Source: Candidatus Peribacteria bacterium RIFOXYB1_FULL_54_35
Lineage (GTDB): Bacteria > Patescibacteriota > Gracilibacteria > Peribacterales > Peribacteraceae
Length of the DNA: 64,000 nucleotides
Assembly (NCBI GenBank): GCA_001787755.1
Contig: MFYJ01000014.1
Span: 62,001-126,000 of the forward strand
Direction of reading: 5' to 3'
Part shown: positions 30,299 to 38,975 of the stretch, in pieces
Layout of the letters: each line of letters starts with the position of its first letter
How positions within the stretch are numbered: position 1 is the stretch's first letter
Made by a program: the position numbers and the translations under genes
The notes under the pieces: model-generated
Database searches by the model: none
What the model was told of the DNA's origin: nothing
Seen by the model: the letters and a program-made list of their open reading frames with translations, nothing else

Positions 30299-32671
30299 AT
30301 GAAGCTTTCACTCGATTGGCTCTCTGATTTCGTTGCATTCCCGGAGGGAAATCCACAGGCAATAGCGGATGCCATCACTGCGCATACAGCTGAAGTAGAT
30401 GCGGTGGAAAGGCAAGGGGCTCTCCTGGATCGCTGCTGTGTCGGCAAAGTGCTGAGCGTGAAGAAACATCCCGACGCGGACCGGCTCCTCGTGTGCAAGG
30501 TGCGTACAGATTGTGGTGAAAAGTCTGTTGTTTGTGGTGGGACGAATCTTCGGGAGGGCATGTGCGTTGCTTTTGCGCACACTGGCGCGACGGTGAAGTG
30601 GCATGGGGAAGAGCTGGCCAAACTGGAACCAGTAAACATTCGCGGAGTGCAGAGCGAAGGTATGATCTGCGCTGCGACAGAATTGGAACTTGAGGAGCAG
30701 TATCCTCCCTGCCCGGCGGACGGGGGGCGGCCGATCATGGATCTCGGTGACGGCGATACAGGTGTCGGGCAGCCGCTCCGCACGTACTTTGGTTTCTCTG
30801 ATACGGTTCTCGATATCGATAACCATGCCCTGACGAACAGGGCCGATCTCTTCTCGCACGTAGGGTTTGCCCGCGAATGTACAGCTGCCGGCATAGCGAC
30901 GTGGAAGAAGAAGCCTGCGTACAAGGCGCCGGCTTTTGCGAAGAAGCCGCTTCCCTTCAAGATCCACGTCGAAGACAAGCATCTCGTCCCGCGGTACTGT
31001 GCCTGTCTTCTTGAAATCGACGGCATCGGGCAGACGCCGGACTGGATGGTGAAGCGCCTCGAGGCCACGGGGTGGCGCTCGGTCAGTCTGCCGGTAGACA
31101 TCACGAACTACGTCACCATGGAGGTCGGTATGCCGCTCCACAGTTTCGATGCCGGCGATCTCAAGGGGGATATCCGGATGCGCGTGAGCAAGAGAGGGGA
31201 GAAGATTGTGACGCTGGATGGGGTGGAACGCACATTGCCGGATGGCTCCGTTGTTCTGAGTGATGATGAGGGCATCTTCGATCTCCTGGGTGTCATGGGA
31301 GGATTACGGAGTTCCACAAAGGAGGGGACGAAGAGGATTTTCCTGCACAGTGCCGCAGTCGATCCTGTTTCCATCCGCCACACCATCATTGCAACGGGGC
31401 ACAGGACGGACGCTGCAACGATCTACGAGAAGGGTATTCCGCACGTGACTGTTTCACAGGGATTTCTGCGCGCTCTGGAGCTCTTCCTCGAACTGGTCCC
31501 TGGTGCACGCATTGTTTCTTCCATGGACAGCTGGGGCGATGACGGATCGCCGGAGCCCATCACACTCCCGGTGGAGCGTGTGAATGCCACGCTTGGAACG
31601 GCTCTGACTGCGAAGGAGGTGACAGCAGTGCTCCGTGATCTGGAATTCTCTGTTTCCGAGAAGAATGGTGCGCTGACAGTGTTGCCCCCCCTGCACCGGC
31701 TGGGTGATATCAGTGGAGCACATGATCTCATAGAGGAAATTGGGCGCATGTTCGGGTACGGAAGGATTGCATCCGTGATGCCGGCTGATTCCACGATGCT
31801 CCCTGCGCGTGACCATCGTTTGCAGAAGCTCCGGCGTGCCCTGAAGGAGGAGTGGTACATGGAGTTCCTCCCTCTCTCACTGCTCGGTCCGGATCTGCTG
31901 CGCAAATGCAACATCGATCCTGCGGACTGTGCAGAGATAGAGAATCCCCTCGGCGAGGAGCTGAGTCTCATGCAGCCGTGCGTGCTGCCGCGTCTTCTGG
32001 ATCATGCGGAGCAGAACATCAAGCATGTCGAGGATGTGCTCCAGACGTTCCACCAGGGGGCTATTTTTGGGAGCGAGGGGGATGACTGCCACGCCATGGG
32101 AGTTCTCCGCGCACACCGGCATGCCGTCGATCTCAACTGTTCCAGCTTCCTGGAGCTCAAGCGGGATCTCTCTCTCGCGTTTGCGGCGGTTGGGTACGAG
32201 CTTTCCTCGCGGGCTCTTTCGGAGCCGCATGCTGCGGCACACCCGGGACGTGCCGCGGATATTACTGTTGCAGGCGCGAAAGTGGGTATTCTCTTCGAAC
32301 TGCATCCTGCCATCGCAAAACGTTTCGACCTCCCCGAGCGCACCTCGGTTGCGCTCATCAATCTCACGGCACTTTTTGCGAAGGGAGGGGAGAAGAAGGT
32401 GGCTGTGCCGCTCCCGCAGTTCCCTTCCATTGTCTACGACGAAACCGTGGAGTTCAGCCACAACCGCGCGCTGGGTGAGGCCATGGAGAAAGCCCGCAAA
32501 ACATCAGAGCTTCTTGAGAATGTCGAGGTGGCGGATTTGTACGGGAAAGACGAGATTGGGGCACAGAGGTACAAGCTCACTCTGCGCTGCACGTACCGTG
32601 CACAGGACCGTACGCTCAAGGAGGAGGAGGCAAAGAAGGTGCATGAGAAGGTCATGAAGCAGTTTGCGTAG
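30299..32671 (+). CDS. pheT: Phenylalanyl-tRNA synthetase beta subunit
   Basis: 790 aa, full length. The N-terminal EMAP-like tRNA-binding domain shows VGKVLSVKKHPDADRLLVCK (residues 43-62); B3/4 editing-domain blocks follow, including SLPVDITNYVTMEVGMPLHS (near 262-281); a B5 region lies near 420-500; and the C-terminal anticodon-binding FDX-ACB domain ends in YRAQDRTLKEEE. It pairs with PheS as an alpha2-beta2 enzyme, but pheS is not adjacent. TATGCT (30283-30288) ends about 10 nt before the ATG. Confidence 0.95.
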   Translation: MKLSLDWLSDFVAFPEGNPQAIADAITAHTAEVDAVERQGALLDRCCVGKVLSVKKHPDADRLLVCKVRTDCGEKSVVCGGTNLREGMCVAFAHTGATVKWHGEELAKLEPVNIRGVQSEGMICAATELELEEQYPPCPADGGRPIMDLGDGDTGVGQPLRTYFGFSDTVLDIDNHALTNRADLFSHVGFARECTAAGIATWKKKPAYKAPAFAKKPLPFKIHVEDKHLVPRYCACLLEIDGIGQTPDWMVKRLEATGWRSVSLPVDITNYVTMEVGMPLHSFDAGDLKGDIRMRVSKRGEKIVTLDGVERTLPDGSVVLSDDEGIFDLLGVMGGLRSSTKEGTKRIFLHSAAVDPVSIRHTIIATGHRTDAATIYEKGIPHVTVSQGFLRALELFLELVPGARIVSSMDSWGDDGSPEPITLPVERVNATLGTALTAKEVTAVLRDLEFSVSEKNGALTVLPPLHRLGDISGAHDLIEEIGRMFGYGRIASVMPADSTMLPARDHRLQKLRRALKEEWYMEFLPLSLLGPDLLRKCNIDPADCAEIENPLGEELSLMQPCVLPRLLDHAEQNIKHVEDVLQTFHQGAIFGSEGDDCHAMGVLRAHRHAVDLNCSSFLELKRDLSLAFAAVGYELSSRALSEPHAAAHPGRAADITVAGAKVGILFELHPAIAKRFDLPERTSVALINLTALFAKGGEKKVAVPLPQFPSIVYDETVEFSHNRALGEAMEKARKTSELLENVEVADLYGKDEIGAQRYKLTLRCTYRAQDRTLKEEEAKKVHEKVMKQFA

Positions 32672-32673
32672 CA

Positions 32674-32745
32674 TCGTTACTCGTTGACTCGTTCGCTCGT
32701 TTCTCGTTTGAACGAGCCAACGAGAGAACGAGCTAACGAATCAAT
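32674..32745. repeat. Word-array inverted repeat (ACTCGTT family)
   Basis: TCGTTACTCGTT-GACTCGTTCGCTCGTT on the left and AACGAGCCAACGAGAG-AACGAGCTAACGA on the right. Shares words and order with 21089-21153. Confidence 0.75.
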
Positions 32746-32791
32746 CCAATTCTCATCAAAGACAAAGAGAATAGTGTATGCTAATCGTCTC

Positions 32792-33352
32792 ATGGCGCGT
32801 CCCTCCCTCTCCACGCGGGCTGGTGATTCCGGCAGTACCGGGCTCTTTGGAGGTAAGCGGGTTTCCAAAGCTTCGGACCGTCTCCATGCATACGGGACGG
32901 TAGATGAGCTCAATGCCATTCTCGGCATGCTCCTTGCCCTGCGGGCGCTTCCGGATCTCGTGGCGGATGATCTCTCCTCCATTCAGAACATCCTCTTTTG
33001 CATCGGGTCGGATCTTGCCACGCCATTCCAGAGTGCAGCGCATGTCGATCGTCTCCGGCCGGAGGCAGTGCAGCATCTGGAGGAACGGGGAGTGGCACTG
33101 GAGAGTCAGCTTCCCCCCCTTTCGAAGTTCATTCTTCCGGGGGGCTCGGAGGCAGGAGCGCTCTTCCATCATGCACGCACCGTCTGCCGCCGTGCTGAAC
33201 GCTGGGCGGTAGCTCTCTCGGAGCGTGAGCAGGTGAACGGGCACGTGATCGTGTTTCTCAACCGCCTGAGCGACTATCTGTTCCTTGCGGCACGCATCGC
33301 AAATAAACAAGCGGGTGTAAGGGAGCAGGAGTGGAGCGGGAAAGCACAGTAA
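32792..33352 (+). CDS. Cob(I)alamin adenosyltransferase, PduO type
   Basis: 186 aa, normal length. Hallmarks are STRAGDSGSTGLFGGKRVSK near the N-terminus, LHAYGTVDELNAILG, and ILPGGSEAGALFHHARTVCR followed by RAER, which form the ATP and cobalamin sites. It makes adenosylcobalamin from imported or salvaged corrinoid. No B12 biosynthesis gene is visible. TATGCT (32777-32782) ends 9 nt before the ATG. Its stop TAA directly abuts the stop of the convergent gene. Confidence 0.9.
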   Translation: MARPSLSTRAGDSGSTGLFGGKRVSKASDRLHAYGTVDELNAILGMLLALRALPDLVADDLSSIQNILFCIGSDLATPFQSAAHVDRLRPEAVQHLEERGVALESQLPPLSKFILPGGSEAGALFHHARTVCRRAERWAVALSEREQVNGHVIVFLNRLSDYLFLAARIANKQAGVREQEWSGKAQ

Positions 33353-33676
33353 TTACGCCGCACCGCCCGGGAGCCCCAGGAGTTCCCAGTAATTGAGGAG
33401 GAAGAGAAAGGTGAAGAGTGCGAGGAGCGGGATGATGATGACCAGTGCGAGGATAGGTGATTTTTTCTGTGGGATTGTCACGCTCAGGTAGAGGCTGCTC
33501 CCGCCGTAGAGCAGGCCGCAGAGGATGAGCGGGAGGTCTGCGATGCTCAGCCACCACTGCGGCCATGGTGCGTAGAGCCCGTTTGCATGGAGGAGGTATG
33601 CCCCGAAGAAACTCAAGCCCAATGTGTAGAAGAGTACTGCCGCAAGCCGGTGCAGATGCCTGGTCATCCTTGTCAT
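33353..33676 (-). CDS. Small polytopic membrane protein, unknown function
   Basis: 107 aa with about three hydrophobic helices near residues 10-30, 42-64 and 74-95; a Trp-rich loop (APWPQWWLSIADLPLI) lies between. The true start may be the ATG at 33667, because TAGGAT overlaps the first ATG and ends 7 nt before the second. No family recognised. Confidence 0.7.
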   Translation of the reverse strand: MTRMTRHLHRLAAVLFYTLGLSFFGAYLLHANGLYAPWPQWWLSIADLPLILCGLLYGGSSLYLSVTIPQKKSPILALVIIIPLLALFTFLFLLNYWELLGLPGGAA

Positions 33677-33728
33677 CCTACACGCAGGGTCTTTGCAGTG
33701 GAATATGTTCCTTATGTGGCCTGTCAGC

Positions 33729-33818
33729 TTCTTAGTCTATAGCTTCGTTAGCTTCATTAGAAAAGTAATAAGGTATCTGATCCAAAATCCAAATCCCTAA
33801 TGAAGCTAATGCAGCTAT
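33729..33818. repeat. Word-array inverted repeat with conserved centre (AGCTTCATTAG family, reverse copy)
   Basis: TAGCTTCGTTAGCTTCATTAG on the left (two runs) mirrors CTAATGAAGCTAATGCAGCTA on the right. Its centre, read on the minus strand, matches 16031-16137 (GATTTTG, ATC, GATACCTT, TTACTTT). Confidence 0.8.
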
Positions 33819-33830
33819 GTACTATATTCT

Positions 33831-33977
33831 CTATTTCCCTCCAGTTTTCTTCACAGTCAGCCGTGCCCGCCCCTTCGCGCGGCGGCGTGCAAGCACGCGG
33901 CGACCATCCCCGGTCTTCATGCGGGAGCGGAAACCGTGCCTTCGCAGGCGCCGACGCCATTTGAGTTTTCCTTGCAT
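33831..33977 (-). CDS. rpmH: Ribosomal protein bL34
   Basis: 48 aa; [20 protein letters not shown] is followed by [20 protein letters not shown], the bL34 signature (HGFRSRM...[13 protein letters not shown]). The N-terminus replaces the common KRTYQPS segment. It lies in the 50S subunit near the exit of domain II of 23S rRNA. There is no rnpA or dnaA next to it, unlike most bacteria. The 130 bp upstream to the M16 gene hold no other gene. Confidence 0.85.
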   Translation of the reverse strand: MQGKLKWRRRLRRHGFRSRMKTGDGRRVLARRRAKGRARLTVKKTGGK

Positions 33978-34107
33978 TGCCGCAAGAGGCTACAGAAAAC
34001 GCTGCTTCATGGTCAAGGATATAGCACAGTAATTCAACGCTTCATACTTGCTGGCGTCTCACGTACCTCTCCTCTACACTCGCTGCCATCTCCGTTCTCC
34101 TCCCGTT

Positions 34108-35367
34108 ATGTTTTCCATCGATGTGCTCCGTTCGGGCCTTCCCGTCATTACTGCTCCGGCAGAGGGGACAGAGTCTGTCACGGTGCATGTATTCGTCGGT
34201 GCGGGGTCTCGCTATGAGCAGGGGAACGAGCGCGGCATCAGCCATTTTCTGGAACATATGTTCTTCAAGGGTGGCAGGAAATACCGCAGTACCAAAGAGG
34301 TCAGTGTTGCCATCGACAGCAAAGGCGGGGACTGCAATGCCTTCACAGGCAAAGAGTATGCGGGTTACTTCGTTAAGGTTGCTGCCGAGCATGCAGAGCT
34401 TGCGTGCGATGTGCTGAGCGATATGTTGCTCTATGCTCTCTTCCCCCAGGAGGATATCGAGAGAGAACGGGGGGTCATCATAGAAGAAGAGCGCATGTAC
34501 CAGGACACACCCATGTACAGAGCCGGGTGGGATTTCGAGGAACTTCTCTTTGGAGATCATCCCCTTGGGTGGGATACCATAGGGGAAGAGAAGGTCATTC
34601 GGAGTGTGCAGCAGAAAGATTTCCGGCAGTACAAGGAACGCCTGTACTCACCGGATAATTGCACTGTGGTGTTTGCAGGCAACATTGATCAGGCCAGGGC
34701 AGTGGCGCTGGGAGAGAAGTACTTTGGGACGCTGGCCGGTTCCAAGGAGCGTGCGTTCGTTCCTTTTGAACACTACGGCAAAGAGAAGGTATTCCTACGC
34801 TCCAAGAAGACGGAGCAATCACATCTTGTGCTTGGCGTCCCTGCTGTGGGCGCCCTGGATAAAAATCGCTATGCCCAGAAGCTCCTCTCCATCATTCTCG
34901 GTGGGAATATGAGCTCACGGATGTTCCTCAACATCCGCGAAGCCAAAGGAATCTGCTACTACATCTCTACAGACTCCGACAGCTACCTGGATGCAGGTGA
35001 TATCTCCACCCGTGCCGGTGTGGACCAATCCCGCCTCCACGAAGCCATTGGGCTCATCACGCAGGAGTATCTCCTCTGTGCAGAGAAGGGCGTGAGTGAT
35101 GAAGAGCTGCAGCGTGCGAAAGATTACCTGCGTGGGAAATTCACTCTCTCACTGGAAGACAGTGAGGAGCGTGCACACTTCTATGGCAAGCAAAAGCTCC
35201 TGTATCCCGAAGTGCTCGACACGGATGCCTATCTCGCCAGATTTGATGCGGTGACGAAGAAGCAGGTAGATACGCTTGCTGCGAGACTCTTCACACCGGA
35301 GAACTTCCGGCTGGTTGTGATAGGGAAGGAGGACAACAAAGCGGCGATGGAAGAGTCGCTCGCATAA
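34108..35367 (+). CDS. M16 family zinc peptidase
   Basis: 419 aa. The inverted zinc motif HFLEH sits in GISHFLEHMFFKG near residues 46-58, with the distal glutamate in the VIIEEERMYQD region. The second half is the inactive M16_C domain (GNMSSRMFLNIREAKGICYY). Bacterial homologues degrade peptides or process proteins. The ATG at 34108 matches the family N-terminus (LRSGLPVITAPAEGTESV). Neither a close -10 nor an SD is obvious. Confidence 0.9.
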   Translation: MFSIDVLRSGLPVITAPAEGTESVTVHVFVGAGSRYEQGNERGISHFLEHMFFKGGRKYRSTKEVSVAIDSKGGDCNAFTGKEYAGYFVKVAAEHAELACDVLSDMLLYALFPQEDIERERGVIIEEERMYQDTPMYRAGWDFEELLFGDHPLGWDTIGEEKVIRSVQQKDFRQYKERLYSPDNCTVVFAGNIDQARAVALGEKYFGTLAGSKERAFVPFEHYGKEKVFLRSKKTEQSHLVLGVPAVGALDKNRYAQKLLSIILGGNMSSRMFLNIREAKGICYYISTDSDSYLDAGDISTRAGVDQSRLHEAIGLITQEYLLCAEKGVSDEELQRAKDYLRGKFTLSLEDSEERAHFYGKQKLLYPEVLDTDAYLARFDAVTKKQVDTLAARLFTPENFRLVVIGKEDNKAAMEESLA

Positions 35368-35383
35368 TTGTTGCCAAGGATTC

Positions 35384-35412
35384 TTGACGCACCATTTGCG
35401 CGTCTTTAGTCT
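35384..35412 (+). promoter_or_regulatory. Sigma-70-type promoter upstream of the ndk leader
   Basis: TTGACG (35384-35389), a 17-bp spacer, and TAGTCT (35407-35412). Confidence 0.6.
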
Positions 35413-35418
35413 TTCCAT

Positions 35419-35555
35419 CCCACCTTTCGGTACTGTCTCAAGTTCCTCTTGAGACCTGCCGACCCGAAAGGGGGGCGGCGCCATGTCTGAGCGCCAGGCT
35501 CCGAGGTTTCTCAAGTGCACTCACTGCACACCTCGGAGCCACTTTTCTGACTTTC
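35419..35555 (+). ncRNA. Structured leader with terminator before ndk (candidate attenuator)
   Basis: Predicted RNA starts just after the promoter. Hairpin 1: CCTTTCGG / CCGAAAGG enclosing GTCTCAAG / CTTGAGAC. Hairpin 2: GGCTCCGAGG / CCTCGGAGCC (perfect 10 bp), followed by ACTTTTCTGACTTTCT, a terminator. A G-rich SD-like run and an ATG at 35483 begin a short frame (MSERQAPRFLKCTHC) that runs through the terminator arms, so a leader peptide is possible. No known riboswitch class recognised. Confidence 0.5.
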
Positions 35556-35613
35556 TGGTTTGCCGCCTCCGGGAAGTTTCCCTACGATGTCGCCGCTCTC
35601 CTCCCCGCATTAC

Positions 35614-36048
35614 ATGGAACGCACGCTCATCCTCCTCAAGCCTGATGCCATCAATAAAAAGCTCTGTGGCAGGGTGATTGCCCGTTTCGAGGAAGCGGGG
35701 TTTCTCATTCGTGGATGCAAGATGATCCAGCTCGAGCCGAAGATACTCGCGGAGCACTACGCGCACATTGCCGACAAGCCTTTCTACCCTGAGGTGGAGG
35801 AATTCATGAGCTCCACTCCCGTGATCGCCATGGTGCTTGAGGGGAAGGACATCATCAACAAGATGCGTGAAATGCTTGGGGTGACCGATTGCCTGCAGGC
35901 AGCACCCGGTACCATCCGTGAACAATGGGGGAACAAAGAAGAGCGCAAGAGCAAAATGTGCAATATCGCGCACGCCTCCGACAGCGCCAAGACGGCTGAG
36001 GCGGAGATCCGGCGCTTCTTCCTTCCAGACGAACTCTTCGAGTACTAA
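35614..36048 (+). CDS. ndk: Nucleoside diphosphate kinase
   Basis: 144 aa from MERTLILLKPDAI, the standard Ndk start; an in-frame ATG at 35587 would add nine residues. The phosphorylated histidine is in CNIAHASDSAKTAEAEI near residues 113-129. The enzyme balances NTP pools by transferring gamma-phosphate from ATP. A terminator-bearing leader lies just upstream. Confidence 0.95.
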   Translation: MERTLILLKPDAINKKLCGRVIARFEEAGFLIRGCKMIQLEPKILAEHYAHIADKPFYPEVEEFMSSTPVIAMVLEGKDIINKMREMLGVTDCLQAAPGTIREQWGNKEERKSKMCNIAHASDSAKTAEAEIRRFFLPDELFEY

Positions 36049-36152
36049 GACGGACGATTAACTTATAGCTGTCAGCTTTCGGAAGGGTCTTAAGGTTGAA
36101 GACTAAAGAAAAAACTTGGTGGTTATCCTTTGAAGGACAATATACAAAGCGG

Positions 36153-36241
36153 TGTCATCCTGAGCTTGTCGAAGGAGGGCACCGCGTGATGGTACGTGGT
36201 TCGACAAGCTCAGGATGACAGCTCACCATGACACGCGGTGC
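36153..36241. repeat. Two interleaved inverted repeats
   Basis: Arms GTCATCCTGAGCTTGTCGAA / TTCGACAAGCTCAGGATGAC (36154-36173, 36200-36219; 21 bp with the flanking T/A) alternate with GCACCGCGTGATGGT / ACCATGACACGCGGTGC (about 36179-36193, 36225-36240). The order is left1, left2, right1, right2. The rest of the 36049-36339 gap holds no gene. Confidence 0.75.
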
Positions 36242-36339
36242 TTACTAGTCCTGAGGGGATAGCCACGAAAGCTCTAATTATTTAGAACTTAAGTTTGAAG
36301 ATTTCCTGAGAGCTAAAAGCTGCAAGCTCGTTCAACGGT

Positions 36340-37620
36340 TCAATTTGCAGGAGGCACAGCGGGAATCTCAGTTGTACCTGTTCCCCGGAAGAACCACCCC
36401 ATCGCTGCATCCAGCTGAGGGTCTTCACCAGCCTCCATTTGCTCGTTTGTACGTTCCACGACGATGTCAGGCAGGATGCCTTCTTTGCTGAGGTCTGTGC
36501 CGTTCGGCGTGAGCCACCGTGCAGTGGTGATGCGGAGGCTGCTCCCTCCTGGTAGCTCAAACACTTCCTGAATGGTGCCCTTTCCAAAACTCTGCCTGCC
36601 GATGATCGTTGCGCGTTTTGCATCCTTAAGGGCGCCTGCAAGGATTTCCGAAGCGGACGCAGATCCTTCGTTAATGAGGACCACCAGCGGTGTTTGGGTA
36701 TCGAGAGGTCGGCCATTGACGTAGTGGTGCTCCGGTTCGCCCTCCCGGCGTGCCACAGAGACAACTTTTCCCTGCTGGAGGAAGAGCGACGCTATCTCCA
36801 CGGCGCGCTCAAGATACCCGCCGCCATTGAAACGCACGTCGATGATGATGCCTTTGAGATTCTGGTCAGTAAACCCGCGCTCAACGGTTTCCAATTCACG
36901 TGCGGTGGCTTCCCCAAACTGGTTGATGGCGATGTATCCGATAGCACCACTCGCTGTCTCTTTCACCTCTCCTTCCACGCTTGGCACTGTGAAGACATCA
37001 CGGACGATAGAGAGATCGAACGGTTCAGGGACACTTGCCCGTACGATTGTCAGCACCACTTTGGTTCCGCGAGGTCCACGAATGCGCTGCACGACCTGGG
37101 AGAGTGTCTCTTCTGCGATGTCCACGCTGTCTACTGCTGTGATGATGTCATCAGGTGCAAGGCCTGCTTGCATAGCGGGGGAACCCTTCAACGGGGCAAC
37201 GACCACCACCTTATTTTCTTTCATGATCAATTCCGCGCCTATTCCCTCAAGCGTGCCCTGTAACGACTGCTGAAAATTCTGGTTTGTCTGCGGGGTCATG
37301 AAGGTGGTGTAGCGGTCCCCGATGGCGCTTACCATTCCTGTTGCCGCACCGAAGAGCATGGGTTGCACCTTCAGATCCTCCGGTTTGATGTAGTGCTTTT
37401 CCAGCAGGCGCCAGATGCCTTCGAGGAGGGCGAAATCCAGGCCTTCCTCCAGATTGCTGAGCGTCTGCCCGCTCCCTCCCTGTCCTGCGTAGAGCAGTTC
37501 AAGCTGCTCGCTCATTTCACTCAACTTCTGCTGTTCCAGTTTCTCTCCAATTTGGAGGCCGAGCAAAAGCGTAATAACCGGCAGGAGCAGCAGCGTGGTG
37601 AAGCGGATAACTTTTGACAT
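36340..37620 (-). CDS. ctpA: C-terminal processing peptidase (S41, PDZ)
   Basis: 426 aa. An N-terminal anchor lies at residues 8-24; a PDZ domain (GIGAELIMKENKVVVVAPLK onward) lies near 120-210; the nucleophile Ser is in NEGSASASEILAGAL and the catalytic Lys in SFGKGTIQE. It cleaves exported proteins at C-termini outside the membrane. It is divergent from the HesB-like gene, with a 60-bp gap holding both promoters. Confidence 0.95.
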   Translation of the reverse strand: MSKVIRFTTLLLLPVITLLLGLQIGEKLEQQKLSEMSEQLELLYAGQGGSGQTLSNLEEGLDFALLEGIWRLLEKHYIKPEDLKVQPMLFGAATGMVSAIGDRYTTFMTPQTNQNFQQSLQGTLEGIGAELIMKENKVVVVAPLKGSPAMQAGLAPDDIITAVDSVDIAEETLSQVVQRIRGPRGTKVVLTIVRASVPEPFDLSIVRDVFTVPSVEGEVKETASGAIGYIAINQFGEATARELETVERGFTDQNLKGIIIDVRFNGGGYLERAVEIASLFLQQGKVVSVARREGEPEHHYVNGRPLDTQTPLVVLINEGSASASEILAGALKDAKRATIIGRQSFGKGTIQEVFELPGGSSLRITTARWLTPNGTDLSKEGILPDIVVERTNEQMEAGEDPQLDAAMGWFFRGTGTTEIPAVPPAN

Positions 37621-37680
37621 AAAAAAGTGTGGAGATGGTTGAGAAAGGGGGGGAAACCCCAGTACGATCAGGTCTACCCT

Positions 37681-38265
37681 ATGCCAGTCCCGCCGAATAT
37701 ACCAGCGAATGGAGGAGAGTTGTGTGTCTCAAAGCACATGCGTGTGCAGGAGCTCCTTGCACTTTTTCCTCAGGCCGCGGATGTAATGCAGGAGTATGGT
37801 CTCCATTGTTTTGCCTGCGATCTGGGTGGCATGGAAACCCTTGAAGAGGGGTGCCAGGCACACCATATGGGTGGTGAAGAGATCGATGAGCTGATTGATG
37901 ACATCAATACTGCCATTGCTGAGTCTCCGAAACGGGAATGGGTTCTCACCATCACACCCGCTGCCGCCGAGGGCATTGCTGCCATTGCGGAGGCCGAGGG
38001 GCGCAAGCATCTGGCACTCCGCGTCGCTGTGGATGCTGAGGGCAGCTTCTGTCTGGAATTCTGTGAGGAGCCAGGAGAGTTTGACAGGGTATTTCCCTGT
38101 GAGGGCCGCCAGGATGTGCGTGTGTTCGCCTCGCCGCTTGCACTCCAGCGCGTGGGAGGAGGAACAATCGATATGCGCGACGGCCGCTTTAAGTTGGATT
38201 TGCCGGAGGAGCAAGGATCATGCTGTTCCGGTGACGAGTGTGCGTGTAAGAAGAAGGCATTATAG
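37681..38265 (+). CDS. DUF1858-HesB-like fusion protein with Cys-rich tail
   Basis: 194 aa. The first part (from MRVQELLALFPQAADVMQEY, through GLHCFACDLGGMETLEEGCQ, to LIDDINTAIAES) is a DUF1858 domain with the typical C-x2-C. The second (WVLTITPAAAEGIAAIAEAE onward) resembles A-type Fe-S carriers (IscA/HesB), but the usual C-x-C end is replaced by GSCCSGDECACKKK. It may carry Fe-S clusters with SufS and SufU. The start is uncertain: 37681 or the ATG at 37738. Confidence 0.75.
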   Translation: MPVPPNIPANGGELCVSKHMRVQELLALFPQAADVMQEYGLHCFACDLGGMETLEEGCQAHHMGGEEIDELIDDINTAIAESPKREWVLTITPAAAEGIAAIAEAEGRKHLALRVAVDAEGSFCLEFCEEPGEFDRVFPCEGRQDVRVFASPLALQRVGGGTIDMRDGRFKLDLPEEQGSCCSGDECACKKKAL

Positions 38266-38345
38266 TTTGTAGCTGGTAGGAAATCACAAGGCCAAAGCAC
38301 GAAAGCTCTTCCCTACAACCTACAAACTACAAGCTCCAACCTCCA
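38262..38345. repeat. Word-array inverted repeat (CTTGTAG family)
   Basis: TAGTTTGTAGCTGGTAGGAA at the left, and TTCCCTACAACCTACAAACT with ACAAGCTCC words at the right. Shares TAGGAAATC with 50351-50478. Confidence 0.65.
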
Positions 38346-38402
38346 AGCTCAGCCGAAGGCTGTGGTCTGTCAGAAACGGTGCTCATCCTCTATGCTATGG
38401 CT

Positions 38403-38975
38403 ATGGTTCGTCTCCCCGCTTCTCTCGAGCGCCGGCTCAAACAACTCTTCCCGCGGGCGAGCGACCGTGAGCGGTTCGTTGCGGATATAGTCCTCGCTGC
38501 GCTGGATCAGGAGCTTCCCCTCGATACTTCCCAGCCTGAGGCGGTGGGGGGCACGCTGCATCTCTTCACAGATGGCGGTTCCCGCGGCAATCCCGGGCAG
38601 GCAGCGATTGGCTGTATCCTCGAAGATCCGGCTCGTGGGGTGACTCTGCGGGAACACTACGAGTGCATTGGGATAGAAACGAATAATGTGGCGGAGTACC
38701 GGGCCCTCATTGAGGGCCTCAAAATTGCCAAGCGCTACCATCCAAACCATATCATTTGCCATCTCGATTCCGAGCTTATAGTGAAGCAACTCAATGGCGA
38801 GTATCGGGTGCGCATGGAAGCTCTGCGGCCGTATCACGAGGAGATTTTAGAACTTGCCACGGAGTTTCCAGACGTTGTCTTTACCTATATCCCTCGTGAG
38901 GACAACTACAGGGCAGATGCACTGGTGAACAAAGCGCTCGATCAGCATCCGTCACCCGACTATGAGAAGCCGTAG
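38403..38975 (+). CDS. Ribonuclease HI family protein
   Basis: 190 aa. A 50-residue charged N-terminal extension precedes the RNase H fold. The catalytic acids are visible in LFTDGGSRGNPGQAAIG (first Asp), NNVAEYRALIEGL (Glu), HLDSELIVKQL (Asp) and EDNYRADALVNKA (Asp). It removes RNA from RNA-DNA hybrids. TATGCT (38391-38396) ends 6 nt before the ATG at 38403; an ATG at 38397 adds two residues. It overlaps the VanW gene by 14 bp. Confidence 0.9.
   Translation: MVRLPASLERRLKQLFPRASDRERFVADIVLAALDQELPLDTSQPEAVGGTLHLFTDGGSRGNPGQAAIGCILEDPARGVTLREHYECIGIETNNVAEYRALIEGLKIAKRYHPNHIICHLDSELIVKQLNGEYRVRMEALRPYHEEILELATEFPDVVFTYIPREDNYRADALVNKALDQHPSPDYEKP

Noticed and set aside
35483-35677. 64-codon frame starting MSERQAPRFLKCTHC
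   Set aside because: It runs through the terminator arms and into ndk in another frame; kept only as a possible leader peptide.
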